Assembly: GCA_001683735.1 (NCBI GenBank)
Contig: LUGG01000029.1
Span: 124,001-188,000 of the forward strand
DNA from: Grifola frondosa
Taxonomy: Eukaryota > Basidiomycota > Agaricomycetes > Polyporales > Grifolaceae
DNA: 64,000 nt
Direction: 5' to 3'
This document shows, one piece after another, positions 44,985 through 56,343 of this stretch. Both the position numbers and the translations under genes were made by a program. The notes beneath the pieces were generated by a model that made no database searches, was not told the origin of the DNA, and saw nothing but the letters and a program-made list of their open reading frames with translations. The first letter of the stretch is position 1. Each line of letters opens with the position of its first letter.

Positions 44985-46640
44985 GCCCATCGTGCTTATC
45001 TCCTGGTTAATTTCTGGGCAGATTTGAAGTACGTCAAATTCCTATGGTCTGACCAAATCTCGAATTTCTCCGGATGTCCTTCCAAGTAATGTCTGTACTC
45101 TTCCAATGCTCGAATAATAGCGAGTAATTCCTTGTCATATATCTTGTAGTTACATTCATGTTCATTGAGTAACTTGGACTGGAAGGCCACTGGATGCCAT
45201 AGTTCATCTGTTGGATCCAGTTGGGACAATACTGTTCCGATAGCAAAATCACTAGCATCCATAGACAGTCAGAAAGGGTTGACATCATCCGGTATTCTTA
45301 GAATGGGAGCTGAGGTAAAGGCCTGTTTCAGCACCTCAAATGCTTGTTGTTGCTTGTCATTTCATTTTCAGGATTGATCTTTTCTTGGTGAGGTTGGTGA
45401 GTGGCTTGGCAATCTCAGCAAAGTCCTTGATGAACCTGCGATAGAAGTTTGCAAAGCCTAAGAATGCTTGTACATGTTTGACTTTTGTCGGTACTGGCCA
45501 CTCTAGAACTCCTGATACCTTCTTTGGGTCCATAGCTACATGCCCCTTGGAAATGATTACACTGAGATATTCAATACTGTCTTTTTTGAAGAAACATTTT
45601 TTGGCTTTCACATACAGATCATTGTCTCGAAGCCTTTTCAGCACTTCTCTGACTATGTTCCTGTGCTCCTTTATGTCATTTCCGAAGATTAGGATGTTAT
45701 CCAAGTACACCATGACCTGGCCTTTTCAGATCAGGTCACCCAAGATGTTGTTCATCATGGCTTGGAAAGTAGCTGGTGCATTTGAAAACCCAAAGTACAT
45801 GACTGTGGCTTCGAAGAGACCCCTTTTTATGACAAATGCTGTCTTTCACTCATCCCTCTCTCGAATGCGGACGGACATTATTATATCCTCATCGAAGGTC
45901 AATTTTAGTAAAGATCGATGTCTAACTGAGTGAATCAATCAGATCAGCAATTCTTGGAATGGGGTAGCGATTCTTCACGGTTATCTCATTCAGCGCATGG
46001 TAGTCCATGCATGGACGAAGACTTCCATCATTCTTCTTGGTGAAGAAAAAGGGTGCTGCAATTGGACTTTTCGAAGGTCGGATGTAACCCTTTCGGAGTT
46101 CTTCATCAATCCATTCATCGAAAGAATTTCTTTCTTTCAGAGACAGCAGATATACTTTTGCCAGTTTGGGAAGGGAGGCTCCTTTGACAAAATCGATTGG
46201 ATGATTGTACAGTTTTTGCTCCGGCATTCGCTCTGATTTTTTCTTAAAGAAGATGTCACCATAGGCATATAACCATTCTGGTACAAGGGACTTCCACTTA
46301 GTGGTGTCCTCATCTTCCTCTTCGAGTACTTCATCCATGTCCTTTTCATCAAACATGGCTGCGATAACTGCTGCTTGTTTGCAGTCATCAGAGTCATTAA
46401 TGTCGACCCAATTGATATAGGGATTATCTGTATCCTCTTCTCCTAAGTCATACAAAGAGGATTCCCACAGTAAATCTGGTTCGAGGTGAAGTTCATCAGT
46501 TCCAGCTTCTACATTTTGTATTTTATGGGCTCCATTGGCACATGTATTAGGGCACCTGGTGAACTCCCATTCTCCTTTTTGTCAATCAATTTGTGGATTG
46601 TGGTTGTACAAGTACGTAAATCCGATCATCATTTCTTTGT
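44985..46640 (-). pseudogene. gypsy reverse transcriptase and RNase H
   Basis: At 46,455-45,922 the pre-RT and palm motifs read EWIDEELRKGYIRPSKSPIA, PFFFTKKNDGSLRPCMDYHA and NRYPIPRIADLIDSL. At 45,713-45,357 the catalytic box reads MVYLDNILIF instead of YLDD, so one catalytic Asp is replaced by Asn. The thumb has HVQAFLGFANFYRRFIKDFA. RNase H at 45,262-44,996 has [14 protein letters not shown] and [19 protein letters not shown]. Upstream, GFTYLYNHNPQID and GEWEFTRCP (about 46,620-46,540) are the region after the protease. Stops interrupt at several places. Confidence 0.9.
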
Positions 46641-46740
46641 CTCCAAGATTAGTGACATATAGATAATGTGTCATTTTATTACGATTGATGAGGAACGAAT
46701 TAATCGTTTCTTATGGGGTGAGCCTCCAGCCAAATTTTGA

Positions 46741-49263
46741 AACACACTTTTCATTACATTAGTCGTGGGAAAGTTTTTTCAATAGAAATTTTGATATCCG
46801 TGGGAACAAATTTCTAGGTTAGGGTTACAATCCAATACAATCAGGTAACAACCCTGTTCTTACTCAGTTAAAAAATTTTGTATGTGAGATTGTTACTTTT
46901 CTTATCTGGTGGCTGAGAAAAACATATGGAGATAAAATATATGTCAGATGCACGTGATCTTTGTCATGCCTCTAATCGCAAAACAAATGTTCTGCATGAT
47001 GAAACATAACATAAAACATATCATCAATGTTTTTGAAAGTCAGTGCATGACATATGTTGCAAAAGGAAGAATCAAAAGGAGAAAAACATATGTGCTTATA
47101 AATCTGACATATCCAAATAAGGCAAAATATTAAGCACCTATCTATGTGAAGTGCTAAAGTCGACGTCTGCACCATTAATTATTAATCCACCCATTATACA
47201 TTATAAATAAGTAATTATAAAGTTACATATAGCTCATTGACATTCAAGCATTCTTAAAAGTCATGGGACCATCACAAAGCTGTCTTCACCATTAGTTATG
47301 CTCTCGTGAGCAGAGTTGTAAGGTTAATAAGTTTTTAATAGTCACACAAATAAAAATGTGGTGAAAAATCCTAATGTTTTTCCTTGTGATCAGGTCATCC
47401 AGGAGCCCAAGAAAAAGCCATCTTATTGGCTGAGACTCTTTGACTCTCAAGCTCCAAGTTTGTGTTGCATGCATAAGCTCATTAATCATTAGTCAGTTGG
47501 AGTGAGTCTTCTTTCTTGAACACACCAAGCAGAACCAACGGCATTGACATGCTATGGTGCACAGAATGATGCACTTATGTGTTGTTCTATCTATCAGAGC
47601 CTGTCAAGCTGAGACTTCCAACTTTACAGATGTTTAGTAGGGTCTGATGCCTTTGACATATGCAGACCAGCTTACAGAATCTGGATATAAAATTACAGTA
47701 TTGCAGGAATGTCAACATACCAATGATGACACTGTGGAAAGTCTCTTCTGCCTGAGGAAAGAGGCATGAGAAAAAGAAGTCATATAGGATGGTGGGGGGT
47801 GGGCATCTTGCTGAGGACATCATATGTGACCAAGACCTTTTGAAATGTGCAGGTGGCTTCAGGATTCCTGGGGAACTTGCTTTGGAGGTCCGTTTTGAAC
47901 ACATCAATGCCCTCAACCTTCAACTCCCCCTCATCCAGCTCCTCAGGATCCTCAACAATGAGCCAGAGTCAGAGAGATGCTCATCATTGCCAAGGATGAA
48001 TACCGTGGCCTCCGACATTGTCGGACAGCAGATTCGAGGGCTTGGAGGACGTGTGTGTATGCTGTGATGGATGCCACACTGTGGGTTGCTTTGAATCTCC
48101 TCAAACAGCGCAGCCCACCTCACCGCATGGTTGTTCCACTCATGAGTGGGCAGTTCACATTACATGATGGTGCTGTTTTCTTTTCTAGATTTGGTACAAG
48201 GAGGTTGGCGAAGACAAACCCGGGTATAAATGTTGGGACTCATGACTCATAGGCTTCTTTCATCTTAGTCCTAATAGCTTTGCTTTTCTCTGCATCTTCT
48301 GCTTCTCCGTTAGTCTGCTCAGGCTCCTACACTCCTTCATAATCAGTTTTGTCCATGATGCCTTCCCTGATCGCATTGACGTTCCATTCCCTTGACTCAT
48401 ATTGCTGCATGTATCCAGTTATCTTGTGTGATTATGCCATATAAACCAAATGTTCCTTTATATATGAATTTCTTTTTCTTCTGCTGACGTGTGCGATGTG
48501 CACGCCAAGGGTCGGCGAATTTCATCCAGCAAACTCATCGAACAGAATACAAACAAGACATGCTATTTTCTGTGTATCAAAGCTATAAGTTCGTTACTGC
48601 TACACATTAAGGGTATAGATCGGAAGTAATCATCCTGCCCTCCACCACACGGGAGGCACGGTCAACAGAGAGGCCAATATGTTACGGAAATTTTTCATGA
48701 GGAAGCCGAGCAGTCATACTTGATCACACAGCTTTCGGAGGCAGAGCTGTCTTTAACAGTTGTCCATACCGCCCCATCATCCTAGGACACTGAGCGATTT
48801 CTCCGCTGTTCGGGATGCACCATATGCTATTGAAGTACGTGGAATAATTAAAGTTGTGTATATAATTCCTGATTTTGTGCTTCTGAGGCATTCCATATCT
48901 ACGGAAACTCCTGCATCAGCCCAAGACATGCGCAAGTAAGTATCTCGAAACATCGACCAGTCCGTGTTCACATTGTTGCCATCCGAGCAAGCTTGAGGAT
49001 ATGCTGACACTGAAAGATCTGAGTATGGCAACAGACATCTGCAGCAGCCGGTATATGGCTAAGGACACACGTCATTCTGCAGTGGCGAGACATATACATC
49101 ACAATTCGTGTTCAGATTGCACAACTGAAGAGTCTTGTGTGCAGAGCATGCATTGGCTGCTATTTTCAGCAGAAAGAAGGTTTGTTTTGAAGTTCAATGC
49201 AGCAGAGCAGCTAAGTGTTACATTGCAGGGCCATCAAACTCAAAAGGGAGTGAAACTAGCGAG
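46741..49263. other. AT-rich unassigned sequence
   Basis: No recognised gene. A plus-strand stretch at about 47,790-48,240 has coding-like composition (LALEVRFEHINALNLQLPL, LLRILNNEPESERC) but is broken by stops and matches nothing I recognise. It may be a decayed gene fragment. From about 48,430 the A+T content falls gradually toward the GC-rich island. Confidence 0.35.
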
Positions 49264-51027
49264 ACGGCACCACGCCCTTTAGACGACGCCCTTCGACGCC
49301 GCACCCTTCTTCGTATCCATCACGATGTTCTGGTCAGCTTTGTCCTGCAAAAAATGTCAGCTCGAGTGCACGCAGTGGGGGATCCCGAAGGGGGGACGCA
49401 CTGCTTGTCCGTGAGCTGGCTCTCGAGGTCCGACGTGTCCTGGCCTGCAGCCTGCCCTTCGCGATCTTGATGTTCAGCAACGACACGACATGGCCTAGCG
49501 ATATATGTGGTAGGGTAGTGGACTGCATTGGAGAAGCCTGACATAGTGTCCCAGGGCAAGGGCGCATGCGATCAGTCCATCGAATCGAATCGCATGCGCG
49601 GACCAGGGAAATCGAAGAAGGGCTGTGTCGAGGACACGGGGGGTGCGGTGAGGAGAGGCACGAAGGACACAGTGGGTTTGAGTGGGTGGGGAGGTACAGC
49701 GGGTCGTGAACATCATGGAGGACCCGGCGTACGACGCGGACAGCAGGACACCTGGAGGAGCGTGAGGGGCCGCGTGTGCGAGGCTGCAGACTCCGGCGTG
49801 AGCGGGCTCGGGAGAGCGTGGCGGTCGACGGTGAGCAGAGGAGGGCGGGCTCGTCGGGGCGTCGCCCGCGGACTGTGCCAGTGGCGAAGGCGAGCTGGAG
49901 GCAGCGGCGGGGTTGGGGTTCCACGAGCTGCAGTGGAAGCTCTTCTTCTTGCGCACGCTTGCCTTGTACACGGCGCGGATCGCGGCTGTTGCCTGAGGCC
50001 AGAGTGGGTCATCATAGGGACGGATGCGCGGCGCGCGGATACATGGCACACTGGGCCCCAGGTGTGGGAATGTGGGCGCGGATGAGGGCGAGGGGCAGGA
50101 GCGTACGCAGGTGTGGGGCGGAAGGACACAACACGGAAGCAGGCACTTACGAGGGTGTACGGGTATGAGCGTCCTCGACTCGGCCTCCAGCCTCTCCTCA
50201 ACATCCCTCTGACCTTCCTACAGTGCCAGGCGTGAGCGAAGAGTGTGCGGCGCAGGCGAGAAGCGGAATGCGGATGATGTGTGCATGCCCGGCACACTCA
50301 CAGGCGCATGCACGGCGTGCAGTGCGGGTGTGTAGCGCAAGGACGAAGGTGAGGGATGCTGGGATAAACAATAGTAATACAAGATGGGAGAGCGCTGCAC
50401 AGTGTGGGTGTGTGCGTGCGTCGCAAGCGAGGGCGAATGCACGGGGTTGTGGTGCAGGCATGAGAGTGGGTATAGGGATATATGAGTTGTGCACGGGACG
50501 CAGCAGGATGAGTTGCGCGATGAGCGCAGGTGCCGAGCAGGCAAGGGGGTGGGCGCGAGGCCGTGATGGGCACGTTGTGGGAGCGGGCGAAGGGATATGG
50601 ACGTACCTGACCTACTTCCCTCTCCTCACCTTCAGGTGGCCTAGCGTGGCGTCGGAGCCCGCACGCCTCGGTTGAACATTGAGTAGCGCGTGGGTGGCAG
50701 CAGAGCGCGACGGAGTAAGAACGGGTGGCGGCTTCGCCCGGACACGCCTGGTCTCGATACAATCGCGGACACAGTTGCAGTGGCGGCGACGAGAAGAGAG
50801 AGCGAGCGGCGCGGTCCTGAGGAGAGCAGGCATGAGGGGCACGAGGGCGGACAGCAGAGAGACGTGTGGAGCGTGGACGCGAGAGGGCGCATAGAGCAGG
50901 GGGCGCGTGGCACGAGCGAGACACAGGGAAACATGCCTAGTGTGGGCCGGTGAGGGAGAGTGCGGGCACGGGTTAGCCGAGTGCGGGACGGCGAGCGCCA
51001 TGCGGGAATACTCGACGCCCGTGCTGT
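49264..51027 (-). other. GC-rich island with candidate exons of an unrecognised minus-strand gene
   Basis: Composition jumps from AT-rich to strongly GC-rich and CpG-rich, then drops again at about 51,030. The best exon model on the minus strand ends with exon 49279-49344 (DKADQNIVMDTKKGAASKGVV, stop), behind a TTTTTTGCAG acceptor. The preceding exon, 49402 to about 49,490, contains GQDTSDLESQLTDKQ with a GTGCGT donor in matching phase. Further candidates are 50,147-50,204 (DVEERLEAESRTLIPVHP, GTAAGT donor) and about 50,000-50,030 (IRPYDDPLWPQ). No family was recognised. Long open frames on both strands here are largely due to GC skew. Confidence 0.4.
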
Positions 51028-51235
51028 ACTTAATTATAACTTTAATTTCAATTTCAATTTAAAAAAATAAAAACTTACCGGCAACCAACGACGACGAGCG
51101 TCTTTTCACGGCGAGCGCGGGGCAAAAGAGAGAGGACGAACAGGCCGGTCTAGCCCGATGACGTAGATGCGGTCGTCGACACATCCATTTCGATACGTCG
51201 ACGACCGGAGCTGCGTCATTGGTCTGGGCGGACCG
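51028..51235 (-). repeat. Diverged direct repeat with hairpin, copy 1
   Basis: Aligns with 51598-51810. Shared words are TTTCAATTTCAATT, CTTACCGGCAACCAACGAC, CTAGCCCGATGA and GGTCGTCGACACATCC. It contains a perfect 10-bp inverted repeat, GGTCGTCGAC...GTCGACGACC, around a 16-nt loop (about 51,171-51,206), extended by weaker pairing. On the minus strand the unit ends at GGTTGCCGGTAAGT, a perfect 5' splice-site consensus. Both copies keep this, so the unit may be derived from an exon boundary. Confidence 0.75.
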
Positions 51236-51317
51236 ATGTGTTCCCTGCAGCGGTCGGGCGCCTAATACGCCGAGTCCCTGCATTGGCATCCGTCTACTAG
51301 ATTTGTCATATTTTTGG

Positions 51318-51343
51318 AAAACATACCGCTTTTGGTATGTTTT
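51318..51343. repeat. Perfect short hairpin
   Basis: AAAACATACC and GGTATGTTTT form a perfect 10-bp inverted repeat around a 6-nt loop. A second hairpin with 9-bp arms (CATTCTGGG / CCCAGAATG) is at 51487-51510, preceded by the same AAAACATACC word. They could be element ends or transcript hairpins. Confidence 0.6.
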
Positions 51344-51597
51344 GGTTTCAGCCACCATATGTTTTATCCTTCATTCCTCCCTCAATTCTTGACGGATTCT
51401 CTTCGTATTAGGTTCGTCTGAAAGCGCTCATTTATGACAGTTATAGGATGTAAATTCTTTGTTATGTTATTTCAACAAAAACATACCATTCTGGGCAGCC
51501 ACCCAGAATGTGCTGTTGAATTCCTCCCTGCAGCGAGGAGAGTGCGGGCACAGCAGTGAGCACAAGTGCCGGATGGCATCAGGCGACACCATGCTGT

Positions 51598-51810
51598 ATC
51601 TTAATTATAAGTTTAGTTTCAATTTCAATTAAAAAAAGGGGGCTTACCGGCAACCAACGACAACGAGCATCATTTTCGCAATGAGCACGGGCAAAACCCA
51701 ATGAGCTCGAATAGGCTCGTCTAGCCCGATGATGTACATTTGGTCGTCGACACATCCAAATGGACATGTCGATGACCGAAGCTACATCATCTGGCATGTG
51801 CATTTGCTTG
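51598..51810 (-). repeat. Diverged direct repeat with hairpin, copy 2
   Basis: Partner of 51028-51235. Many CpG sites of copy 1 are TpG or CpA here (for example GACGACGAGCGTC against GACAACGAGCATC), as expected from deamination of methylated cytosine. The hairpin core is preserved except for one mismatch (GTCGATGACC). Confidence 0.75.
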
Positions 51811-51839
51811 GTGGCTGCCAGCTTCAACCACTGCGCGCT

Positions 51840-52790
51840 CGTGTGCGCCTATTGAGCGCTTAACGTTCGGCAAATTTGCGATTTACTTCAAGCATCTTCA
51901 TCAAATCTTGCTTCTATTGGCAATCTTTGAATTTTATCTTGGAACTCAGTAGCTATAGGCCCCAAGGTATGTATCTAATATCTCTATAGCCTGTAATTAG
52001 ACCAAACCAAGTGTTTTTGCCCTATAGACCCTCACAATTGCTCAAAATTCCTGTTTATTGTCCTTCTTGTCCATTTACTTACTGGTAAGCTTGTAGACTG
52101 TAGTTATTCCCCCTTTTGACTTCATCTCATGTTTCAGATTCCCAATAGTCATCTTTGGCCTTGTCAAGACACTGTAAGATATATCTGATATTGTTATCAT
52201 GTCAGTGCTATCTCCTATACTCCTATAATGTTTTCTGTACTAATTGAAATCATAGAATGTCTGTCACACACCCTCTTGCAAGCTCAGACACCTCTGGTGC
52301 ATTTTATAGAGGTCATGTTGATGTTGAGGATGAAGATGCCATGGTCATTTCACCTCCTGATTCAGTTAACATCCCCTCTGGCTTTATTGTTATCACCTTT
52401 TCAGGTTTAGGTATGCATGGTGCATTCCACATCCTGCACTATAACTTTATTAGATTGCCTACCATAGCAGATGTAGATTAAATATTGTTTTCTTTTACAT
52501 TTCTTCAATTAAATTGAGACGGAGTTATTCGGAGTTGCGGAGCTTAAATAAGTTTTTGATCCATTGACCAGTTTGATGTCGTCTTTTCTTTACACTTCCT
52601 TTTGACAGTTGCTCTTTCAACATCATTAACTCAACATGCGTATTCATTGGTCCTATCTATGGCCTGCCACTCTGTGCTTTGGTGTAGTCATATGGTCTTG
52701 CAATGTTGACATTAAATATGACACATCTTTTACAGACACCAGGCGATTGATATCGATTAAAAATTATGTGGAGGCGGCCACTATGAAAAA
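51840..52790. other. AT-rich sequence with no recognised gene
   Basis: Only short open frames occur (for example 52,228-52,410), without family features. A possible intron-like layout is present but not resolvable. It may include the 5' part of the Helitron that follows. Confidence 0.35.
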
Positions 52791-52794
52791 TATA

Positions 52795-53014
52795 ACCGTG
52801 CCCTTTGTGGGTAGAGTAGAGCGGCTACTCTCAAGTATGTTGACTGTGCCCTTGTGATAGAGTAGAGACGGCTACTCTCAAGTATGCGACCGTGCCTGAT
52901 ATAGGCAGAGTAGAGAGGCTACTCTCAAGTATTTGACCGTGCCTGCATATAGGCAGAGTAGAGACGGCTACTCTCAAAAATACCACCATATCTGATGGCA
53001 GAGTAGAGACCACC
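52795..53014 (+). repeat. Tandem array of a 47-49 bp hairpin-forming unit
   Basis: Four full units and a partial fifth. Each contains GAGTAGAG(AC)GGCTACTC, an inverted repeat GAGTAG...CTACTC, followed by TCAAGTAT and (A)CCGTGCC. The CGGCTACTC-type words begin at about 52,822, 52,869, 52,916 and 52,965, giving periods of 47, 47 and 49 bp. Confidence 0.85.
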
Positions 53015-53439
53015 ATTATTACAAATGCAACCAAGGCATTCATATATAGAATGGAGATAATGATGTATTTCACTGGGATGAGGTTATCACTCAATATTGT
53101 CTATATCACTGATAGACATAGCCAATTGTAATGATCATGTGATAAAACTTATCATGCAAAAATGTATCTCTATAGTAATATGGCCTACATCTATATTATT
53201 ACATTCCCTTTAATACATTCAATAGCTTCTTATTACATGTCAGTGTCAAATTTAATTCTGGAAGTCAAAATTCCTTTTATTGTCATGTTTATCGTCGACA
53301 TGATTTTGTTGTTTTACATAAACAAAAACATGGATTCATATGTTTACTTGATAGATTGGTGTATACAGTTCACTACTCACACAGACCTATTAAAGTATAT
53401 ATTAAATCATTTTCTAATGTGCAACAAGTAGGCGGTGCT
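53015..53439. other. AT-rich sequence, no gene recognised
   Basis: An 89-codon plus-strand open frame (53,162-53,431) is hydrophobic because of high A+T. It shows no recognisable family. Confidence 0.3.
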
Positions 53440-54540
53440 GCATCAGCAAAAAATCTCGCACTTGGTCTTCAGATGAAATTCAACTTATGTAAAAGTACAG
53501 CATTGTTAACTGATAATGCTCGATAAAGTTCATAACTATGGTCCTAAATCTGTGTTATTTGAAAAAATAAAGAGGCAGATATGTGATGGCAGATATTTCT
53601 TTGATAGTACTGGCCACACGTTTACCAGGTCATTCATTGGAAATCTTATGTCAGTCTCATGGTTTATTTGTTTCTACAGAACATCTAAGAAAAATCAGCA
53701 ATGCAAGAAGTTTATTAAAGCATGTATGTGAAACTGTCCAAACTTCATATCTGTATATAAAAAGATCAAACTGTTAAAAGAATCTTGAGCGACTACATCA
53801 TCATAGAACACAATTGCAACATACTTAGATAATCAAACTAAATTCAAGTTTCCCACCTGAAATCCTGATTCTAGTTTACTACACTCTACAATTGAAGGAT
53901 TTGTTCAAGACATTAACCTATAATTTGTGAGTCTGGTTGTGCTTTTGCGGAAGATTAAGTCTCTTTTCAAAAATGAAAAAATGGCTGATTGAAATTAAAT
54001 GGCTATTCTAACACCTGATCAACCCATGACAAGATTGGAACGCATTCAGAGGATGACCCTGTCAAAGAAATAGCTGGTCCATTACTTTTGCCAAACTGTA
54101 AAGACATATGTTTTGAATGTAACAGTCATATGGAAAAAGGAATGTGTCCACGGATGCTTTGGCAAATGGTTTATGGATCGGAGAAGTACCACCTCAGCTT
54201 CAAAATTTAACATGGACTGAGAAAATGCTTATTGCTCGGTCAAACATAATCATTGCATTGCAAGGTTCAGGTTTCTGGTATGTCTAAGATGAAGGCCAAT
54301 GTTCTAAGTCATTCAATTCCCATGCCTAAAATTTATTCGGTGTTACCTCCAACACGAGAAGAATTAGATGAAGTTTTAGCATTTTTATTTTGGGTCCTAA
54401 CATGCCAACATCACAGGATTATAAACGTATTCCTATGTTAGTTTAGACGTAATAAAGTTGCTGAAGCTTTGGAATGGCTCAAACTCAATCATGTTGATTA
54501 TGCCGATGTTAACATTTCATAGCTAATCTCTCATCCTATC
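53440..54540 (+). pseudogene. Helitron N-terminal region (pre-Rep)
   Basis: Broken pieces match the N-terminal part common to Agaricomycete Helitron proteins. GHSLEILCQSHGLFVSTEHL lies at about 53,620-53,690. A cysteine pair, CFECN, lies near 54,112. LTWTEKMLIARS lies at about 54,210-54,240. KIYSVLPPTREELDEVLAFL lies at about 54,330-54,390. FRRNKVAEALEWLKLNHVDY lies at about 54,444-54,500. At least four frame changes occur. The function of this region is not established. Confidence 0.7.
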
Positions 54541-54560
54541 CTGAAGATGTTCCACCTGTA

Positions 54561-56343
54561 ATGGTTGATTATACTCAGTCATACGATTCTACCAAAGATC
54601 CTGAAGCCACTGCAGTGAATGATAATGATGCAGAGGAAGATGCTGATGACGAGTGTCCATTTGTTGTTCATGGGCTAACTGGAGAAAACATGATTAATTT
54701 AATGAAAATGCGACCTTCTGAAGTTCAGGCAAGAGCAGTTGAACATTTTAAGCAAGGAAAGGTTTTGGGAATTGGCCAAGAAAAGGTACCAGAAAGTCTT
54801 TACCATAATCCTCAACTATATCCACAAATGTTTCCTTGGCTCTTTCCCTACGGTTTGGGAGGCTTGGAGAATAATGCAGGTTATAAGAGAGTTTCTGAAG
54901 AGAGACGCAAACAACAATTACTAATGTATCATGACAAGTGTTTTCAACTAGAGCCATTGTTTCCATTAGTTGCCTTCAATCATGAACAGATCAAAAATTC
55001 CACCACTGCAGGATATCTTTTAGCTGAGCGAAGCAAATTTACAGATATTGCTGATCGTCTTTTACATTTGAATAATGATACTTTGACAGATCTAGTGAAG
55101 CGTCTATCAGAAGGACCAGTGAAACCTGAGACAGAAGATGAGAAGGCATGTTTTAAAATCATCAATGACCTGGATCATGTCGCATATCATGTCAAAGGTT
55201 CTATGACAAGTAAGAAGTACATGCGTAATGAAATCTGGGCATTAACTTCATATTTAGGAGCACCTTCGTGGTTCATAACGTTCTCACCTGCTGATATCAA
55301 TCATCCAATTGCATTGTACTTTGCGGACAAGGACGAGGTATTTAAACCACAATTCAGAAGTAAGGATGAGAGATTCAGACTTATAGCCAATAATCCAGTA
55401 GCAGGGGCTAGATTTTTTAAAATGATGGTAGAATTATTTCTGACACACGTACTGGAGTAGGATTGGACCGTCGAGGTATTTATGGTGATACGCTGGATAC
55501 TATGGCACTGTGGAACAACAGGGTCGGCTCACTTTACACATGCACATGTTAATATGGATTCATGGTGGATTAACTCCACAAGAGATTCGTGATCGCATTA
55601 TGGATCCAAACTCTGATTTTCAGAAATATATGGTGGAATATTTGGAGAGTGTACAAATTGGTGAATTTATGAACGGCACAATGGAAGATGTGAGGGACAA
55701 CAATTGAAGAGACCAATGCAGCCAATCCTGAGCGACATCCTCCACTGAGTCTTTACCTGATGCTCCACCTCCAAAATGTTCTAATAAAGATTGTCAAAAT
55801 TGTAATGACTGTGAGAAATACAATAGCTGGTGGAAACGATTCACTAATATTGTGGACAGAGCTAATGTATTTATCTAACCGTCACTCATGTCGAAAATAT
55901 CGGGATGGTGATAAAGATGGCAATTCTAGAGGTTGTATCAATAAGCTGGGTAACTGTAAAGCTAGATTTCCAAGGGAAACATATTTGGAGACTACGGTTG
56001 ATCCTGCTACAGGTGCTCTTAATATGAAAAAGGGGAGGCATGGATTAATACTGTGACCCCAACAGTGACATATCTCTTAAGATGTAATACTGATGTCACA
56101 AGCTTACTTTCAGGCACAGCCATCAAATCAGTAATTGCTTATGTTGCTGATTATATCACCAAAACCCCATTGAAGACACACATCATGTTTCAGGCTGTCC
56201 AAAAAGTATTTGATCGATATGCAGACATTGTGACAGGCGATCAGAGCAGTAAGGAAAAGGCTAGGTCACTTATTACCAAAATCGTTAACAGTTTGACAGC
56301 TAGTTCTGAAATAGGTGGACCTATGGCCTCGTTATACTTATGA
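54561..56343 (+). pseudogene. Helitron Rep endonuclease domain
   Basis: A 299-codon open frame covers the Helitron-like N domain (MFPWLFPYGLGGLENN, EIWALTSYLGAPSWFITFSP, NNPVAGARFFKMMVELFL). After a frameshift the HUH metal-binding motif appears as GRLTLHMHMLIWI at about 55,520-55,560. The catalytic tyrosine motif YVADYITKTPLKTH is near 56,140-56,180, preceded by YLLRCNTDVTSLLSGTAIK. A cysteine-containing segment (NCKARFPRETYLETTVDPAT) lies between them. The metal-binding His pair and both Tyr codons survive, but frameshifts and stops separate the motifs. Rep would nick and rejoin element ends. Confidence 0.9.

Larger units (their letters stand above)
42260..46740 (-). mobile_element. Ty3/gypsy chromovirus, 5'-truncated and decayed
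   Basis: On the minus strand the order is end of protease region, RT, RNase H, integrase, chromodomain, dUTPase, polypurine tract, LTR. Integrase downstream of RT/RNase H defines Ty3/gypsy, and the chromodomain defines a chromovirus. No gag, complete protease or 5' LTR was found above about 46,740, so the copy is 5'-truncated. Many in-frame stops and frameshifts are present. The outer LTR boundary (42,260) is approximate. Confidence 0.88.

Noticed and set aside
47786..48252. Plus-strand pair of open frames as a host gene
   Set aside because: The composition looks coding-like, but stops recur every 40-90 codons. No splice model or family was found, so it is recorded only as unassigned.
50223..51001. 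Long open frames (up to 208 codons) on both strands of the GC-rich block
   Set aside because: The translations are low-complexity Arg/His/Ala/Pro mixtures, overlapping in several frames at once. That is expected from GC skew with few stop codons.
52795..53014. CRISPR-like array
   Set aside because: Units are contiguous without distinct spacers and contain internal hairpins in a fungal genome. It is a minisatellite.
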